A stretch of 64,000 nt of DNA from Membranipora membranacea (GCA_914767715.1 OU612066.1:4099001-4163000); one strand, 5' to 3'. Positions 23,908-35,391 are shown, counted from the stretch's first letter. The notes: generated from the letters alone by a model not told the origin. A program made the numbers and translations.

Positions 23908-24950
23908 GATAAATTTGAGGCAACTCAGATTCTTGCAGGCTGTTGCTGAGATGCTCCCAACAGAACAATTTGAAGCTTTTTTATAATAATTCTGGTTATA
24001 TGAAAAAAAGTTTATTGTATGGATTGGTGAATCATTGAATGAACATTATTTGATAGGTAGTGTAAGTCAGGCTCACCTGTAACAAGTCACAGCATCTTTA
24101 CCCTCTCCTGCCTCCTCAAACAAACACTCCAAACCAAAGTCCTGCTTTTACTCCTGGATCAGACACTCAGTACATATTATGGCAGAGATTACATGTCAAA
24201 AACTTTTATCGTTCTAGCACAATCGTTTTGGTTGCAGCGGTGCCTAGAGGTGTTAGTAATAGAAACAGCAACGGAACGAGATGTTGTACATAGCTGTGCA
24301 AGAAAACTTGTAATAACCATCTGTGGGTTTATTTGATAGGTAATATCTGTTCGGTCGATTGGGACTATTTCTTTCGAAGTTCACTGGTCCTCTTTTGATC
24401 GCTTGATTCATTTGCTTTGCTGCTAAAATTCATAACAGGTGATACGAATATCATAAAATAAAGCATGCATAACAAGTTGATGTAAATAAAAATTTTCGAA
24501 ACTACGTGGCAAGCAGTGTAACAAAATTATAAAATTGAAAATATTCCATATTGGAATTTGGTGAACAAACTCATAGCACAGTCTTTCAAGTGTGCCATTG
24601 CTTTTATACAGACATCTAATGACAAAAACATTGAAACTGTGTAAAGTTCACTGCGCTGTTTACTAGATATTGCGCGTACTTATGAATTGGATAGTGAAAG
24701 AGTGCATTTTCATTCCAAATGGAGTCTCAAATCTGAAATAAAACAGCTAATGGATATAGAAGCAAGGGTACCATGTTTTATATAGGGAATAATATTAGTG
24801 ATACATGTTCTGTTATAAAGAGTAGGTGTAAATTGTCATCTTTCTCATGCTAAAAGATTGTGTCATAGCCTACGAATTCTGGGCGAAGCAGTTTATTGAA
24901 GCAGTAGAGAGGGTGCGCTAATTCACACGGGAGCATTGAAGAAAAACAAT
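23908..24950. other. Non-coding stretch, no gene seen
   Basis: AT-rich sequence without recognised exons. It lies between a MITE and a YqaJ pseudogene, inside the gap separating the two Gypsy pol parts. Confidence 0.35.
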
Positions 24951-24954
24951 TTTC

Positions 24955-25510
24955 AGCCTAGGCAGCACTGACTGTCAAATAACAGCATCCAAAAATACGG
25001 CGACCATAGCCTCTAATAACAAAAAGGCACCATGATGTTTTTGTAGCCATCATGGCTCCCTGTACTTCATTGTAATAGTTGTGCCTCTCCTTTAGCTTAT
25101 ACTGGCCATATTCAGTAACCGTGAGGAAAAATCCTTGTTGTGAACTTGTGGCATTTTGCACCATCATTTTACTATCAATGAGACTTTAAGGGTTTTTGTA
25201 TTCAACAATGAACTCATGAGGAATACCCGGGCTGCCTGGTTCACAGGTCTTTTAGGTAACTGTTTGTATATTTTCTCACCGTCCTTTTCGGCATCAAGGC
25301 CATATTTGTAATTGCCGTTAAAATTAGAGTAGAGGAGGTCACATACTTTTGATGCTGGCTCTCATTTTTGCTACCCTCCCAAAATTTGAGCTGGTCAGCC
25401 TTTCTCCTCTCTCTGCCTTCTAACTTATCTCCCCTTGAGCTGCAGATGGTACTTTCTCAATTATTCGTCTCGTCAGTTCATGATCCATAGCCGATCCTCT
25501 GCCTTAGCCT
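24955..25510 (-). pseudogene. YqaJ-like nuclease pseudogene, copy 2
   Basis: Decayed frames keep three landmark blocks of the YqaJ viral-recombinase-type nuclease family in the right order: REERLTSSNFGRVAKMR (the N-terminal 'R..R.T.S.FG.I' block), GIPHEFIVEYKNP (the ...E-x-K active-site strand), and ERHNYYNEVQGAMMATK with C-x-F-V-I (the Y-x-Q-x-Q block). At least three stops or frameshifts lie between them. Only the last part is open (24958-25167). It is distinct from the copy at 43189-44930 and lies within the gap between the Gypsy RT and integrase fragments. Confidence 0.6.
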
Positions 25511-25869
25511 TCTTGAAAGTACAGACGATTTATTTATATAAAGTTTGGATGATTGGGTGATAAATGACTATTATTTGAAGTCATTATCCTTATGCTCCAG
25601 GTTCCCATCTCGAATGTGGTCAATAATGGTATTTTTCCACTACCTATGAATTGTTTTATCTAGCTGTACATAGATATCATTTGATTCAGATGACATTTTC
25701 TTGTCACATAGGTTGTTTACCCCTATAAATAAACAGGTAACTCCTGTAGATGATTATGAGTCAAATTTCAATATGTATTGTGAATAATTTGAGCGTAAGG
25801 TGACAAGCATTTAACAATATGGGATGACCTACTTAAATCAATACTATCAGGTGGTACAGGTTTCACTCT

Positions 25870-26633
25870 TAGCTTATGGTCTTTCCTGTACAGCCATCAA
25901 AATGACAGCCAACATTTCTTTTCTTGTGACAGTAATTTTTCTCCACAGGTGTAAGCGTCTTACTGAAGTAGGGAACAACTCTCTCTTCTCCATTCTCCAC
26001 TTGTGAGAGTTTACCGGTACCATCATTACTGGCGTCTTTATCCAGAATACAAGGCAGGTTAGGTTTGGGTATCGCAGTATTGGTGCTTGTGTGAGTGCTC
26101 TTTTCGGATTGTTAAATGCGTCATCCTCAGCTGTTCCCTAACTCCATTTTGTCTGTTTTCCTGTGAGTTTGGGGTTTTGCTATCGTAGCAAAACTTTCTA
26201 CATATTGGTGGTAAAAAACGATAAGCCTGTTTGTTTTTTAATAAAGTCAGGAATCAGCCTTTTTTTTTTCCTGCAGCTTGAGTTTTAATGGCATCCGTTA
26301 ATATCCTGTCTGTATTAACGACATACATGCCCAAGATATTTTACTACTGCGCGGAATAACAAACGCTTTTTTTCTGGCTTGAGTTCGAGCCCAGCAACCC
26401 TATAACGCTGTTAGACTTCGGATATAAATACTCTGTATACATGTGCTTGGAAGTCAGGTGCGATTACGTCATCTAAATATAGTAACAATGTTTTCCAATG
26501 CAGCCCATGTAGCACTCTTTCAATGAGTCTCTGAAAATTTGCTGGTGCTAAAGTCAGTCCAAAAGGGAGGACTTTCCATTTCCACAATCCACTTCTGGTG
26601 ACAATGCAGCATTTGCTTGTGCATCTTAATTAA
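25870..26633 (-). pseudogene. Ty3/Gypsy reverse transcriptase and RNase H remnant
   Basis: No frame is open for long, but the minus strand reads, in order, TRSGLWKWKVLPFGL, LAPANFQRLIERVLHG, LLYLDDVI (the YXDD catalytic box at about 26461-26484), AGLELKPEKKRLLFR and VKYLGHV: the classic Gypsy RT series. Downstream, pieces of RNase H follow (a DASNDG block with its Asp, PYFSKTLTPVEKNY). Many stops and shifts show an old copy. Its 5' side is cut by DNA transposon copy B at 26636. Confidence 0.75.
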
Positions 26634-27408
26634 TATGATATATCACTTTGTAAAACTTTTTAATATTGTATTGGTGGTCATGTCTAATAGCTATTTTCAC
26701 AGTTAAAACCTCCCCAAATATTTGGTCTTGTACTGTCACTTCCATCAATAATTTTACCAGCTTATAGATCCTGGTTGTCAAAACTGTAACATATGACAAC
26801 CCAAATTTTAACTAATTTAGGTCAAAATTTTCCTGCATAAATTCAAAATTTCAGAAAGATGTTAGTCAAATTTGTTGTCAGCATGATGAACAGCAGGAGA
26901 TTGTCTAGATTTTGATCGAAGCGATTATTGATTACGGCTTTACATCTTGAGATATTTGGATTTTCGTGACTAAACTAGCTTTATTTAGTCCAAAACATGC
27001 ACTCCTCTCCAGCCAAAAAAACTGAAAATAGGTTAAACAACATGTTATATACACTAGCTTCCAGTAAACTAGTATAAACGAGTATTTCTGAGGTTTTGAT
27101 CGTGGCATTTGATGCTAAATTCAATAGTAGAGAAGTTTTTAGCATAAACATTTCTCTTTCGATGCTAAACAATCACCCAAAAAAGGCGATCCATTGTTAT
27201 ACAATGTACAATGTGCTTTGCATGTAATACTGCATAGAATTTAATCACGCTTTTGCATAACGTAATTTACTGCATCATTTTGCCCATTGCTGCCTAAATG
27301 TTTTCGATGTATTTTAGTTAATGTGCAATTTATCAAGTTAGAAACATGTGGTTTATAAAAAAATTTGCAATATTAAACGTAAATCAGACTACTAGCATCG
27401 TGTCAGTT

Positions 27409-28361
27409 AAAGACTTTGTTTGAGGCTGCTCTTTTGTATCACATCTTATTCTCCATATTTTATTCTATCATGTGAGCGATTTTCAGCTTTAGAATCCGAA
27501 TATTGAGGAAGTTATGGCCTCTCAAACTTCCAGGGTGATTGCCTTCAATCGGCATTGGGAATAAGCGGATGTTTCCCCTGGGGTATGTCACAACCATAGA
27601 CATGTGACATAGACGTTATGAGTTATTAGTTAATACACTAATAATCACACAGATAAGATGATCAAAATTCAGACCTGGGTGGGAATCGTACCCGGGTCCC
27701 CATACCTGTAGGCAAAGACCGCTACCATCACGCCACTTGGACCAACTAGGTTAACAAGACGACAATATAGCTAAGTTTTAGCAGCGTCGCCTGCAAAGAG
27801 ATTTGTACCTGGGTTTGAGACCGTTACCAATTTGAACATTTTGATCATCAACATATTTATTAGTGTATCGCACTGAATTAGATTCTTCTCTTAGAATGGA
27901 AATAGTATCATAGCGTTATACAGTTAGGACACTAAACACAGGGACCCATCTGACTGTTATCTGATTGGCTGTCCCTAGTAGCATGAATAATTAGCCTGAG
28001 AAATTGTCTTGGTTACAAAATTGCAAATAGTAATTATACCGCTACAGTGTCGATGATTAGGGCATTTCTAGATTGCTACTAGGGACTGGCTATTTTTGCA
28101 AGCACTTTGTTTTGCAAAAGAAAGCTAATGATGCTATTCCAGATATGGAATTCAATGGTGTATCGTAATAAGTATGATGGTTGTGACGTACCCTAGGAAT
28201 TGCCGGCTGATCCTTACTGCCGATAAATTGCCGTAACCTTGGAAGTTTGAGAGGCCATAACTTCCTCAATATTTGGATTATAAAGCTGAAAATCACTCAC
28301 ATGATAGAATAAAATATGGAGAATAAGATGTGATACAAAAGCAGCCTCAAACAAAGTCTTT
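27409..28361. mobile_element. Inverted-repeat element nested in copy B
   Basis: Long terminal inverted repeats of about 122-124 bp: left 27409-27532, right 28240-28361, starting AAAGACTTTGTTTGAGGCTG. The outer 20 bp are identical; inner parts have a few changes. The internal 700 bp has no gene but includes a tRNA-like sequence at 27680-27742. No target duplication is clear: the host reads GTCAGT/GAAGG, with one extra T at the left. Confidence 0.7.
27676..27744 (-). repeat. tRNA-like (SINE-type) sequence
   Basis: On the minus strand a tRNA-like stretch has a box A-like TGGCGTGATGG followed by TAGCGG, and a box B-like GGTACGATTCC at the right distance, with a T-arm-like region. The acceptor stem does not close well, so a functional tRNA is unlikely; a tRNA-derived SINE head or tRNA pseudogene fits better. 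It lies inside the inverted-repeat element at 27409-28361. Confidence 0.45.
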
Positions 28362-28419
28362 GAAGGATTTTTTGAGATGGGACAAGTAGTTCCTGAGAAA
28401 CTGAAAAGGCGATATAGCA

Positions 28420-28844
28420 CGTTTGATTGATTGATTGATTTCATATATTTGTCATGAGTATTAAAAAAACACTATGATTTTTGTTCTGGGTGAAAACTGT
28501 CCATAAAGTAGTGCTTCTCAATCCTTAGGAGTGGATAAGCATTACGATTATTTACAGCAAAATTAGATGAATGAATTTCCCAGACCTGCCTTCCACTCGA
28601 GATTGGCTGCGATAGCTCACAACCAAAGCTGAGCCTACCTCTTGTTGAGTGGCTACCTGCAATCGGTCATAGAACAACTGTATGCTGATGTAAGCTTACA
28701 GTTTTTTTATAGTTGTGCCTTCGTATATTTACCATATGGGCTTTCAGTTACAGTTTATTTTACATTCAGTATCATTGTGTGATAAAAACGAATGTTAACA
28801 GTGTAAAGAATAAAAAAAGTCTACTAGGCATAATTATCACTTGT
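28420..28844. other. Non-coding; short GATT microsatellite
   Basis: Starts with a short (GATT)n run (28423-28440). Nothing else recognised up to the LINE 3' end. Confidence 0.4.
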
Positions 28845-30265
28845 TCAGATAAGACATAAAAAATGGGAAAAAAGATTTGGCACGTTTTTGTGTTTTGTGT
28901 TTCTACGAGAGGATATTCTACTGCATGTATTGAAGTGTACTCTACTAAAAAGTGGATGCTGTGGATCAGAGACTATTTTGTTCAAGTGTCGTTCGCCAAG
29001 AGTAAATATAAAATCACATACAGAAGGTAGCTCTAACATAGCTAATCTATCATCATCGCTAAGATCCGGCAAAATAAAACGAGAAGCAGTTCTCTGAATC
29101 TTTTCGAGCTTGTTCTTATCGCCTTCAGATAAAAGGAAAAACCAAGATGGTGAGGCTTAAGTGATAATTGATCTGATATTAGCAGTATAAAACTTTTTGA
29201 GCCCTTCGGTGGTTACACCCAAAATCTTTAGTTGCCGTAATAGATAAAGCCTGGAATTACAACTAGATACAATCTTATCTACATGTGAACTAAAAGTCAT
29301 ATGATCGTCAATGGTAACCCCTAAAAACTTGACAGAATTTTAAGGCAAAATGCTCACGTTCTCATCTAAAACAATCGCCTCATCATAGTGGTATCTATAA
29401 TTGATTAAGACATTCATAAAAATGGTCTCATCAGTATTTAAAATCATCTCATTCTCAGATGCCCATTGGTGGGTTGCTAAAACTGCAGGTGCTACAGAAC
29501 CTCCTGCCTTATCAAAAGCCTTATAAAAAGTAGTGTCGTCAGCATACTTAACTACATTAAAATCATTTACTTTCAAATCGTTAACGTAAAAAAGCCATAA
29601 GAGGGGGCCTAGCTTAGTCCCTTGTGGTGCACCAACAGAAATGTCTAAAAAGTCAGATAAATGGCCGTTTACTTTCACACATTGCTTTCGACCTTTTAAA
29701 AAGTTGTCTAAAATATCTAAAATGTTCTCATTTAGAGAGCATCTTGTCCATTAAAATACTTGGTTGAAGCTTGTCAAATGCTTTAGAAAAACCCAGGCAA
29801 GCTAATTGCACATATTTGCTTTCAATTGTATCCAAGTCTGCAGTACAACCATCAATTAGCTGTAAAATAGCATCAGTGGTGCCTATGTTTGGCTGATAAG
29901 ATGTTTTAATTTATCGATAATAACCTGCTCACATAATTTACCTAGATGATGCAATAAAGAAATCGGGCGAAAATCTTTATACAATTAGGGTTGGCAACTT
30001 TATGAATTGGTGTTATTTGAGCTCGCTTCCAGAAATCAGGATATTCACCAGTTAAAAACATACAATTGACAATATCATGCACGGGAATACACATATCTTC
30101 CCTACCATCTTTAGATAGCCAGGTGGAAAAGTCTTCATGGGAGGTAGATTTGGTTGTGTCTAGCTTGTACAGGTGCCTCTTTATCTCACCAAGGCTGGGT
30201 GTTTGCAGATTAACTCGAGAACTGGATGGGTTACTGGATTGGTTAGATTCAGATATCATGCTTCT
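28845..30265 (-). pseudogene. LINE (CR1/L2-type) reverse transcriptase, frameshifted
   Basis: Three main frames cover one RT: 29942-30259 (LYKLDTTKSTSHEDFSTWL, then GEYPDFWKRAQITPIHKV, the fingers region), 29340-29678 (VGAPQGTKLGPLLWLFYVND and the catalytic KYADDTTFY near 29540), and 28845-29072 (C-terminal tail, with PQHPLFSR). Frameshifts and stops separate them, for example around 29690-29940. No endonuclease is attached, so the copy is 5'-truncated or interrupted. A LINE endonuclease fragment of the same strand lies at 36152-36925. Confidence 0.8.
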
Positions 30266-30737
30266 GCGGTTTGTATGTCAAACAACATGTCAAACTACTA
30301 CAAAATCAAAATTCAGCTTTCAGAGAGTAATGAAGTGGAAAGATTTAAACTGTTTGTGTGATTATCTTCTCTTCTCTGAGAATAATAATGGCATGACCAT
30401 CCTGGTGCGATCACGTACAGGTTTCAACCGAATATCTACACTGTCTCCAACATGAATTCTTCTCAGGTATGTACCCGCTTAATATCACCAAAGTCCTTTG
30501 ATCAGCCTGTGACTATCCATGGTGTAATTCTCAAGTATGACGATGCATTATTATTTATCCCACGAGATTATCAGCAGTCCAAACAGGTGTTAGAATGTCC
30601 TTGTATTTGATATTCTTCAAGTACATTATATAAGTGTATGACTGAGATCAGACTAGCTCTCCTCCCAAAACCCAGCGAGTTCTGGTATTTATAGTAAAAA
30701 AATTGTTGTTGATAACACACTAGTACAACGAAATGCA

Positions 30738-30922
30738 GATTTCCACCAATAGGAACGTGGGAATGTAGGAAAACCCCTAAACAGGAAATGGCGAGACAAG
30801 TTGCAAGGGTGATTTCCACCAATAAAAACTGAGTAAACAGGAAACTGCAAGACAAGTCGTAAGGATGATTTCCACTAATAAAAATCTGGTAAACAGGAAA
30901 CTGCAAGACAAGTTGTAAGGTA
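30738..30922. repeat. Tandem repeat, about 56-bp unit, three copies
   Basis: Units start at 30738, 30811 and 30867 with GATTTCCAC(C/T)AATA and include AAACAGGAAA, GACAAGT and GTAAGG. The first unit is longer by about 17 bp. The minus-strand open frame 30571-30906 across them is a product of the repeat. Confidence 0.7.
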
Positions 30923-31341
30923 GATGTAATAATTTGTTTTCTGCAAGCTAAATTTAATTAGGTAAGCATCATCTAGCAGTAGTATTATTCCTAGATTTAT
31001 AGCGATGTGAACATTTTGTAAGAAAAATCTGTTATTGTGCTTGGTTTCCTTCAAAACAAATTAATGAGTTTAGATATACAAATTAAAATTGGTTAACAGC
31101 AAGTTGATAACATTATATCCAGAATGTTTTGTTTTTATTAGCGAAGATGATTCAAGTGTGTGCAATCAATTTCTGTTCATACAGCTTAGCCAAAAGCCTC
31201 TTGATGTCTTCCTCTGCACTGCCTTGGTGGCAACCCGCAATATTGCGTTACAAAGGGATGTTTTATTCTGAATCAGACATGGGTGCGCCAGCTTGGGTCT
31301 TGTTGTGATTTCATCGGGGTGACTTTTGTCATGGGCAGATT

Positions 31342-31527
31342 TTGACAGCTTCAGTTTGTGTTGAGACAGCGGGCAATGTAGTTGCTAAACATGAAAGTTC
31401 AACTACTAAACATGGGAATTCACACACTAAACATGACAGTCTACCTCACAAACATGAAAGTTGGCATACTGAACATCAAAATCCACCAGGTAAACACCAT
31501 TATTCACCATATAAACATGAAAGTTGA
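31342..31527 (+). other. Repetitive frame with heptapeptide repeats, coding doubtful
   Basis: A 61-codon frame over a 21-bp minisatellite reads as heptads such as KHESSTT, KHGNSHT, KHDSLPH, KHESWHT. The repeat unit is a multiple of three, so any frame over it stays open and repetitive; this alone does not show coding. No splice sites, signal peptide or neighbours support a gene, and other frames are also open. Confidence 0.15.
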
Positions 31528-31590
31528 CATGGCAAAAATGGAAATCCACCATGCAAAGATTAAAGTCCGCATGGTCAAAATGTACCCATC
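31384..31590. repeat. 21-bp minisatellite, about 10 units
   Basis: Degenerate tandem units of about 21-22 bp with the core CTAAACATGAAAGTTCA, diverging towards the 3' end (for example CAAAAATGGAAATCCACCATG). Confidence 0.75.
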
Positions 31591-31599
31591 TATTCTTTG

Positions 31600-32160
31600 A
31601 CCAATTATTTTACAGATGGCACTCCATACAACGGGGAAGCGAATTGGAGAGAAATAATATCTGTTATTTGTCACGTTTATTTCTCTGTCTATGATCCCGT
31701 GAAACCTGTGAATGTTAAAAAATTACCATTCATAAGTACATAAAGAAAATAGATATACAACTTTAAAATTAAAAGTTTTAACTGCCAGTACAGTATTCTA
31801 AAATTAGTATGGATCATTATTCAACTGAGTAGTCATGTAAATCTCTCTCATGTGTAATTCTGTTTGATATTAATTAATAATAGGAAAATGAGGAAAAAAT
31901 TACATTAGAATAATCAGTAAAAACATACCTTGACAGTCTCTTGACCAAGCTTTTATTTATCTTTACTTGCGACTGGACTTTAACAATTTAGAGACATCAC
32001 ACTGGGTTGTTTAACTAACATAATTGATAATCAATCTAGGCTCAGTCCTATGTTTTCAGAGAAATACCGCAATATCATACCATGTTTTGTCATCGATAAA
32101 ATAGTCAGACCTCCCCACTGGCAGAAATGAGAGCTTGTAGAGTGTTAGTGATGGCTAATC
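31600..32160. other. Non-coding stretch, no gene seen
   Basis: AT-rich sequence with no recognised feature. Confidence 0.4.
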
Positions 32161-32164
32161 TAGT

Positions 32165-32641
32165 ATATGCTCATATTTTTGTCACAATAATTGACAAGTC
32201 ATCTACAACTCAAGGATACAGATTGTGCTTGTCTTGTCGTCAGCATTCACTTGGAGATACACACACGTCGTCTGGCCAATGCAATCAATCGAAACGGAAC
32301 AAATTTTTTCAGATATGCAGATTGCAGATATCTGGCAATCAAATAATCCGGATTGGTTGGCCAATTTTGGCAGGTTATGTGTGGTACTCAGGCTATACTC
32401 AACTTATCAGTCTGACTAACCAATCAGGAGGGTATCGGTTAGTCAGCTAGATGTGAGATGAGGTTTGCTGTTCCCCCTCTCTCACCTGGTCGATCAGTCG
32501 ATCCAATATGCTTATATTTTTGTCTCAATAACTGACAAGTCATCTACAACTCAAGGATACAGATTGTGCTTGTCTTGTCGACAGCATTCACTTGGAAATA
32601 CACACACGTCATCTGGCCAATGAAATCAATCAAAACGGAAC
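32165..32641. repeat. Direct repeat pair, 136 bp each
   Basis: 32165-32300 and 32506-32641 are near-identical (about 12 differences by eye), both from ATATGC(T)TATATTTTTGTC to ATCAAAACGGAAC, 341 bp apart. The spacer holds no gene. This may be two copies of a larger dispersed repeat or a local duplication. Confidence 0.75.
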
Positions 32642-32664
32642 ACGCAATTGAGCATGCATAGTAA

Positions 32665-35154
32665 CTAGTTATTATTATTTGTATCATTCATAAATTGTAA
32701 AAGATTAACTGTTTGAACTGAAAAAAAAGGTAAGAAAATTGAATAAAGCAATGTATGTACAACAAAGAAAACAAAAAAGGATGGATGACCCCCGACTGCA
32801 ACTCTATCGCCCCTGGGCCATAAAAAAAGTCTTTCAACAGACCACGCTAGTCCCAGCCTGTCCCTATCAGCGTCAGTCCACAAACGTAAAATATTATGGA
32901 GCACGCAGTGGTCACAACCCTTGCATTTTCAGGGTCCATGTTAAGTTCTGATTTGAGAACACCAAACCTCTGCACCGCAATCTGCACCAAACCTCTGCAC
33001 TGCACCGCAGAACACCTCTGCAAGGTGTTCTCAATCGTTCTTCTCGCCCTTGACAGCCAATAATTGAACACGCGCTGCTCGTTTAATTGCCAGCTCACCC
33101 GGGTATGGCCTCAGCAGATAAGGTTTGAGGGCAAATGCCTTGTCTCCGAGCAGAGTGTCATTCAGCGGGTCTGGTACTCCTGGAAAGAGAAATGATGTGA
33201 GAGAGAATGTTTCATGTTCCCTAACTTATTTTCCATGAATTATATAACATATTAGAAAATGCGTTGAAAGTTAAGGCAATTAGCTTAAATTTGGTTAGTT
33301 TCCTTCTCTATGTCAAAGTGAAGACAACTTCAAAAATGACATGACAAACCACTACATTTCAAGAAAGGATATTCACTCAAAGATTGATGTGATCAACTGA
33401 CGATACTTTGTCATAATGGCTAGCGGATTAATTTGCAGCAGAAGGCACATTGTCTATTTATTAACTATGAACATGCTATAGGTGAATTCAGATTAATTTT
33501 AGCTTTGTGAAAATTACACAAATCCATCATGATTTTTAGAATTGTATGCCTCTCATGACAGTGCTGAGTTTAAATGCATTTTTATCCTAACCACGGAATC
33601 TAACTAACCTTCTATTGATGATGGTTCAGGTAATCCCATCACTCCATCGGTCAACCCTCTACTGAGCGTGCACCGATTGAACACCATCCATCCGACCACT
33701 TCCCAGGTGCCCCCACATACCCTTATAGGTACTTATACGTGCTGCCGCACACAGCCATTAGCACCAAACTGTTCCGTGACTTGTAATTATGATATGCAGA
33801 GCCACAGTTTAGAGGAGCTTTTATAGCTACCTGCTTACCATCTATTGCACTTACAAAATCGATATGTTAGAGGGCTTTGTAAAGGCGCAAAATATTTGTT
33901 TGAGGTACAACAAAAAAATTCTGTAGCCTGCAGATAGTCCTATGGTTCAAAGTTTCAAGATTAGGTTTGGAACTGTCATAGTTAAATCAGAATCTCAGTT
34001 GTGCAACAAGAGGTAAAAAAAAGGATCCTGATTATTTGGTGGATCTGGGGTGAATATTTGGTGAATCTCAGCTGGTTCTTTACACAATTCATAAACCATT
34101 GAGATATATCTATATGTCTTTTATCAATAACAGCCACACGTGAGGCTGAAGATGGTACTCTCACAAGAATCTGTACATAACTTACCGATACAACAAGGGA
34201 AATCCCGTCGCTCAGAAAAGCCTTCTGCCCCATTTTTCCAATCCTGAGGTGTATTCGGTGTACGCACGAACTTATCTAATAGCTCATTCTCTATGGCACC
34301 ACAAACCTCCAACACAATCTACCGTATCGTTGACACTCCTACAAGCAATGTATGACATCGTATATTATTTCTCACTTGAATGGTACCACCATTTCCTAGG
34401 TCTATGACAAACTGACCATGTGAGGGTACATAGATGTGACAAGCATTACCGTTTTTATGTATGGTAATGGGCTGACATATCTACAGACTTGTTTCTTTCT
34501 AAAATATGATACCCAACCCAGCATGTTCTAAACTTAGGAGTTACTTGATTCTCAATTACTATGCAGGACAAACAATGCTGCTTTTTCTAGCTCAGGTTAC
34601 CGCACTAGGCATGTGGGTGGGATTGACTTAGTGCTTTGGCAGGGACATGAGACAGATACAACCAGAACAATTGATAGGATGACAATAGGGTGACTACCTT
34701 CATATCATGTTAACCAAGTATGAGATCTAATATATGACGGCTCGAGCTTGTGGTTTTAGATATCAGTTTATGACTTACCTATTCTGAAAAGAAGAGAGAG
34801 TGGTGAGGGAGTCTCCACTGGCTAGGTAGACAAGTGTGACACTCAGTCGCATCTCTGGCGGTATTGATATCCTGAAGTGAGTGTTCTGTTTTGTTATAAA
34901 AGGACGTAGCAAAGTAAGAAGAGTATCAAAATGTGTGTAGTAGAAAAACGAAAAGTCCTATAGTACAAATCAGGGAGGTCCTGTCTTAGTCGTTGAGTCA
35001 GCCTATACCAGCTGTTACTTCCTTCTCTCTCTACCAGTACTGGGTGTACCCACCACCTCCTTTTGACCTTACTTGCTGCCTCCTCATCGTTCTCAGCAAC
35101 TGCAGCAGCCAAGGCAACAGCACAAGCAATCTTTCTTTTCCTGAAGTATGCCAT
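32665..35154 (-). pseudogene. PIF/Harbinger-type transposase (HARBI1-like) pseudogene
   Basis: Five regions in order on the minus strand match this superfamily. N-terminal KRRWWVHPVLVEREGSN and, after a 2-nt shift, HFDTLLTLLRPFITKQ and PPEMRLSVTLVYLASGDS, ending at a donor near 34783. Then ELLDKFVRTPNTPQDWKN and FSERRDFPCCIG with a donor; then AIDGKQVAIKAPLNCGSAYH and NYKSRNSLVLMAVCG with KWSDG; then, after a clean acceptor, DTLLGDKAFALKPYLLRPYPG; then NYWLSRARRTIENTL. Catalytic Asp, Asp and Glu codons are all visible (about 33840, 33141, 33030). At least two shifts and three stops make it inactive. The family normally cuts DNA by a DDE nuclease with 3-bp target duplications; terminal repeats were not found here. 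Confidence 0.8.
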
Positions 35155-35391
35155 TGTTTTGCCACGAATGAATCATGTGACAAGCTTGTAACACGTCACC
35201 CAAATATTTACTTATTTAACACTTTCCATTGGACAAATGTTTAAAGAGCGGATCTTCCAAACAGCTGCGCATGGTCCGCGCCGTTAATACCTCAGCCGCT
35301 CCGCTACACAACCTCCAAGTGTGTTTAGACCACTACAAATTGACACGCCGTTGCAATAGATACCACTTATCATGTCAGATGCCTAAATTGC

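Larger units (their letters stand above)
26636..28419. mobile_element. Non-autonomous DNA transposon, copy B, with nested insertion
   Basis: Copy of the element at 8947-10431 in opposite orientation. Ends: TGATATATCACTTTG at left and a decayed GGCGATATAGCA at right. It lacks the MITE (intact TTAA at 27373-27376) but is interrupted by a 953-bp inverted-repeat element at 27409-28361. After removing that insert, the flanks join (..GTGTCAGT then GAAGGATTTTTTGAGATGGG) as in copy A. Confidence 0.7.

Noticed and set aside
28214-28444. 76-codon minus-strand ORF
   Set aside because: It spans the end of an inverted-repeat element into the host transposon; no protein signature.
30571-30906. 111-codon minus-strand ORF with hydrophobic stretches
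   Set aside because: Most of it covers a 56-bp tandem repeat; the hydrophobic blocks are translated repeats.
31384-31590. CRISPR-like array
   Set aside because: Units of about 21 bp are contiguous and degenerate with no unique spacers; it is a minisatellite in an animal genome.
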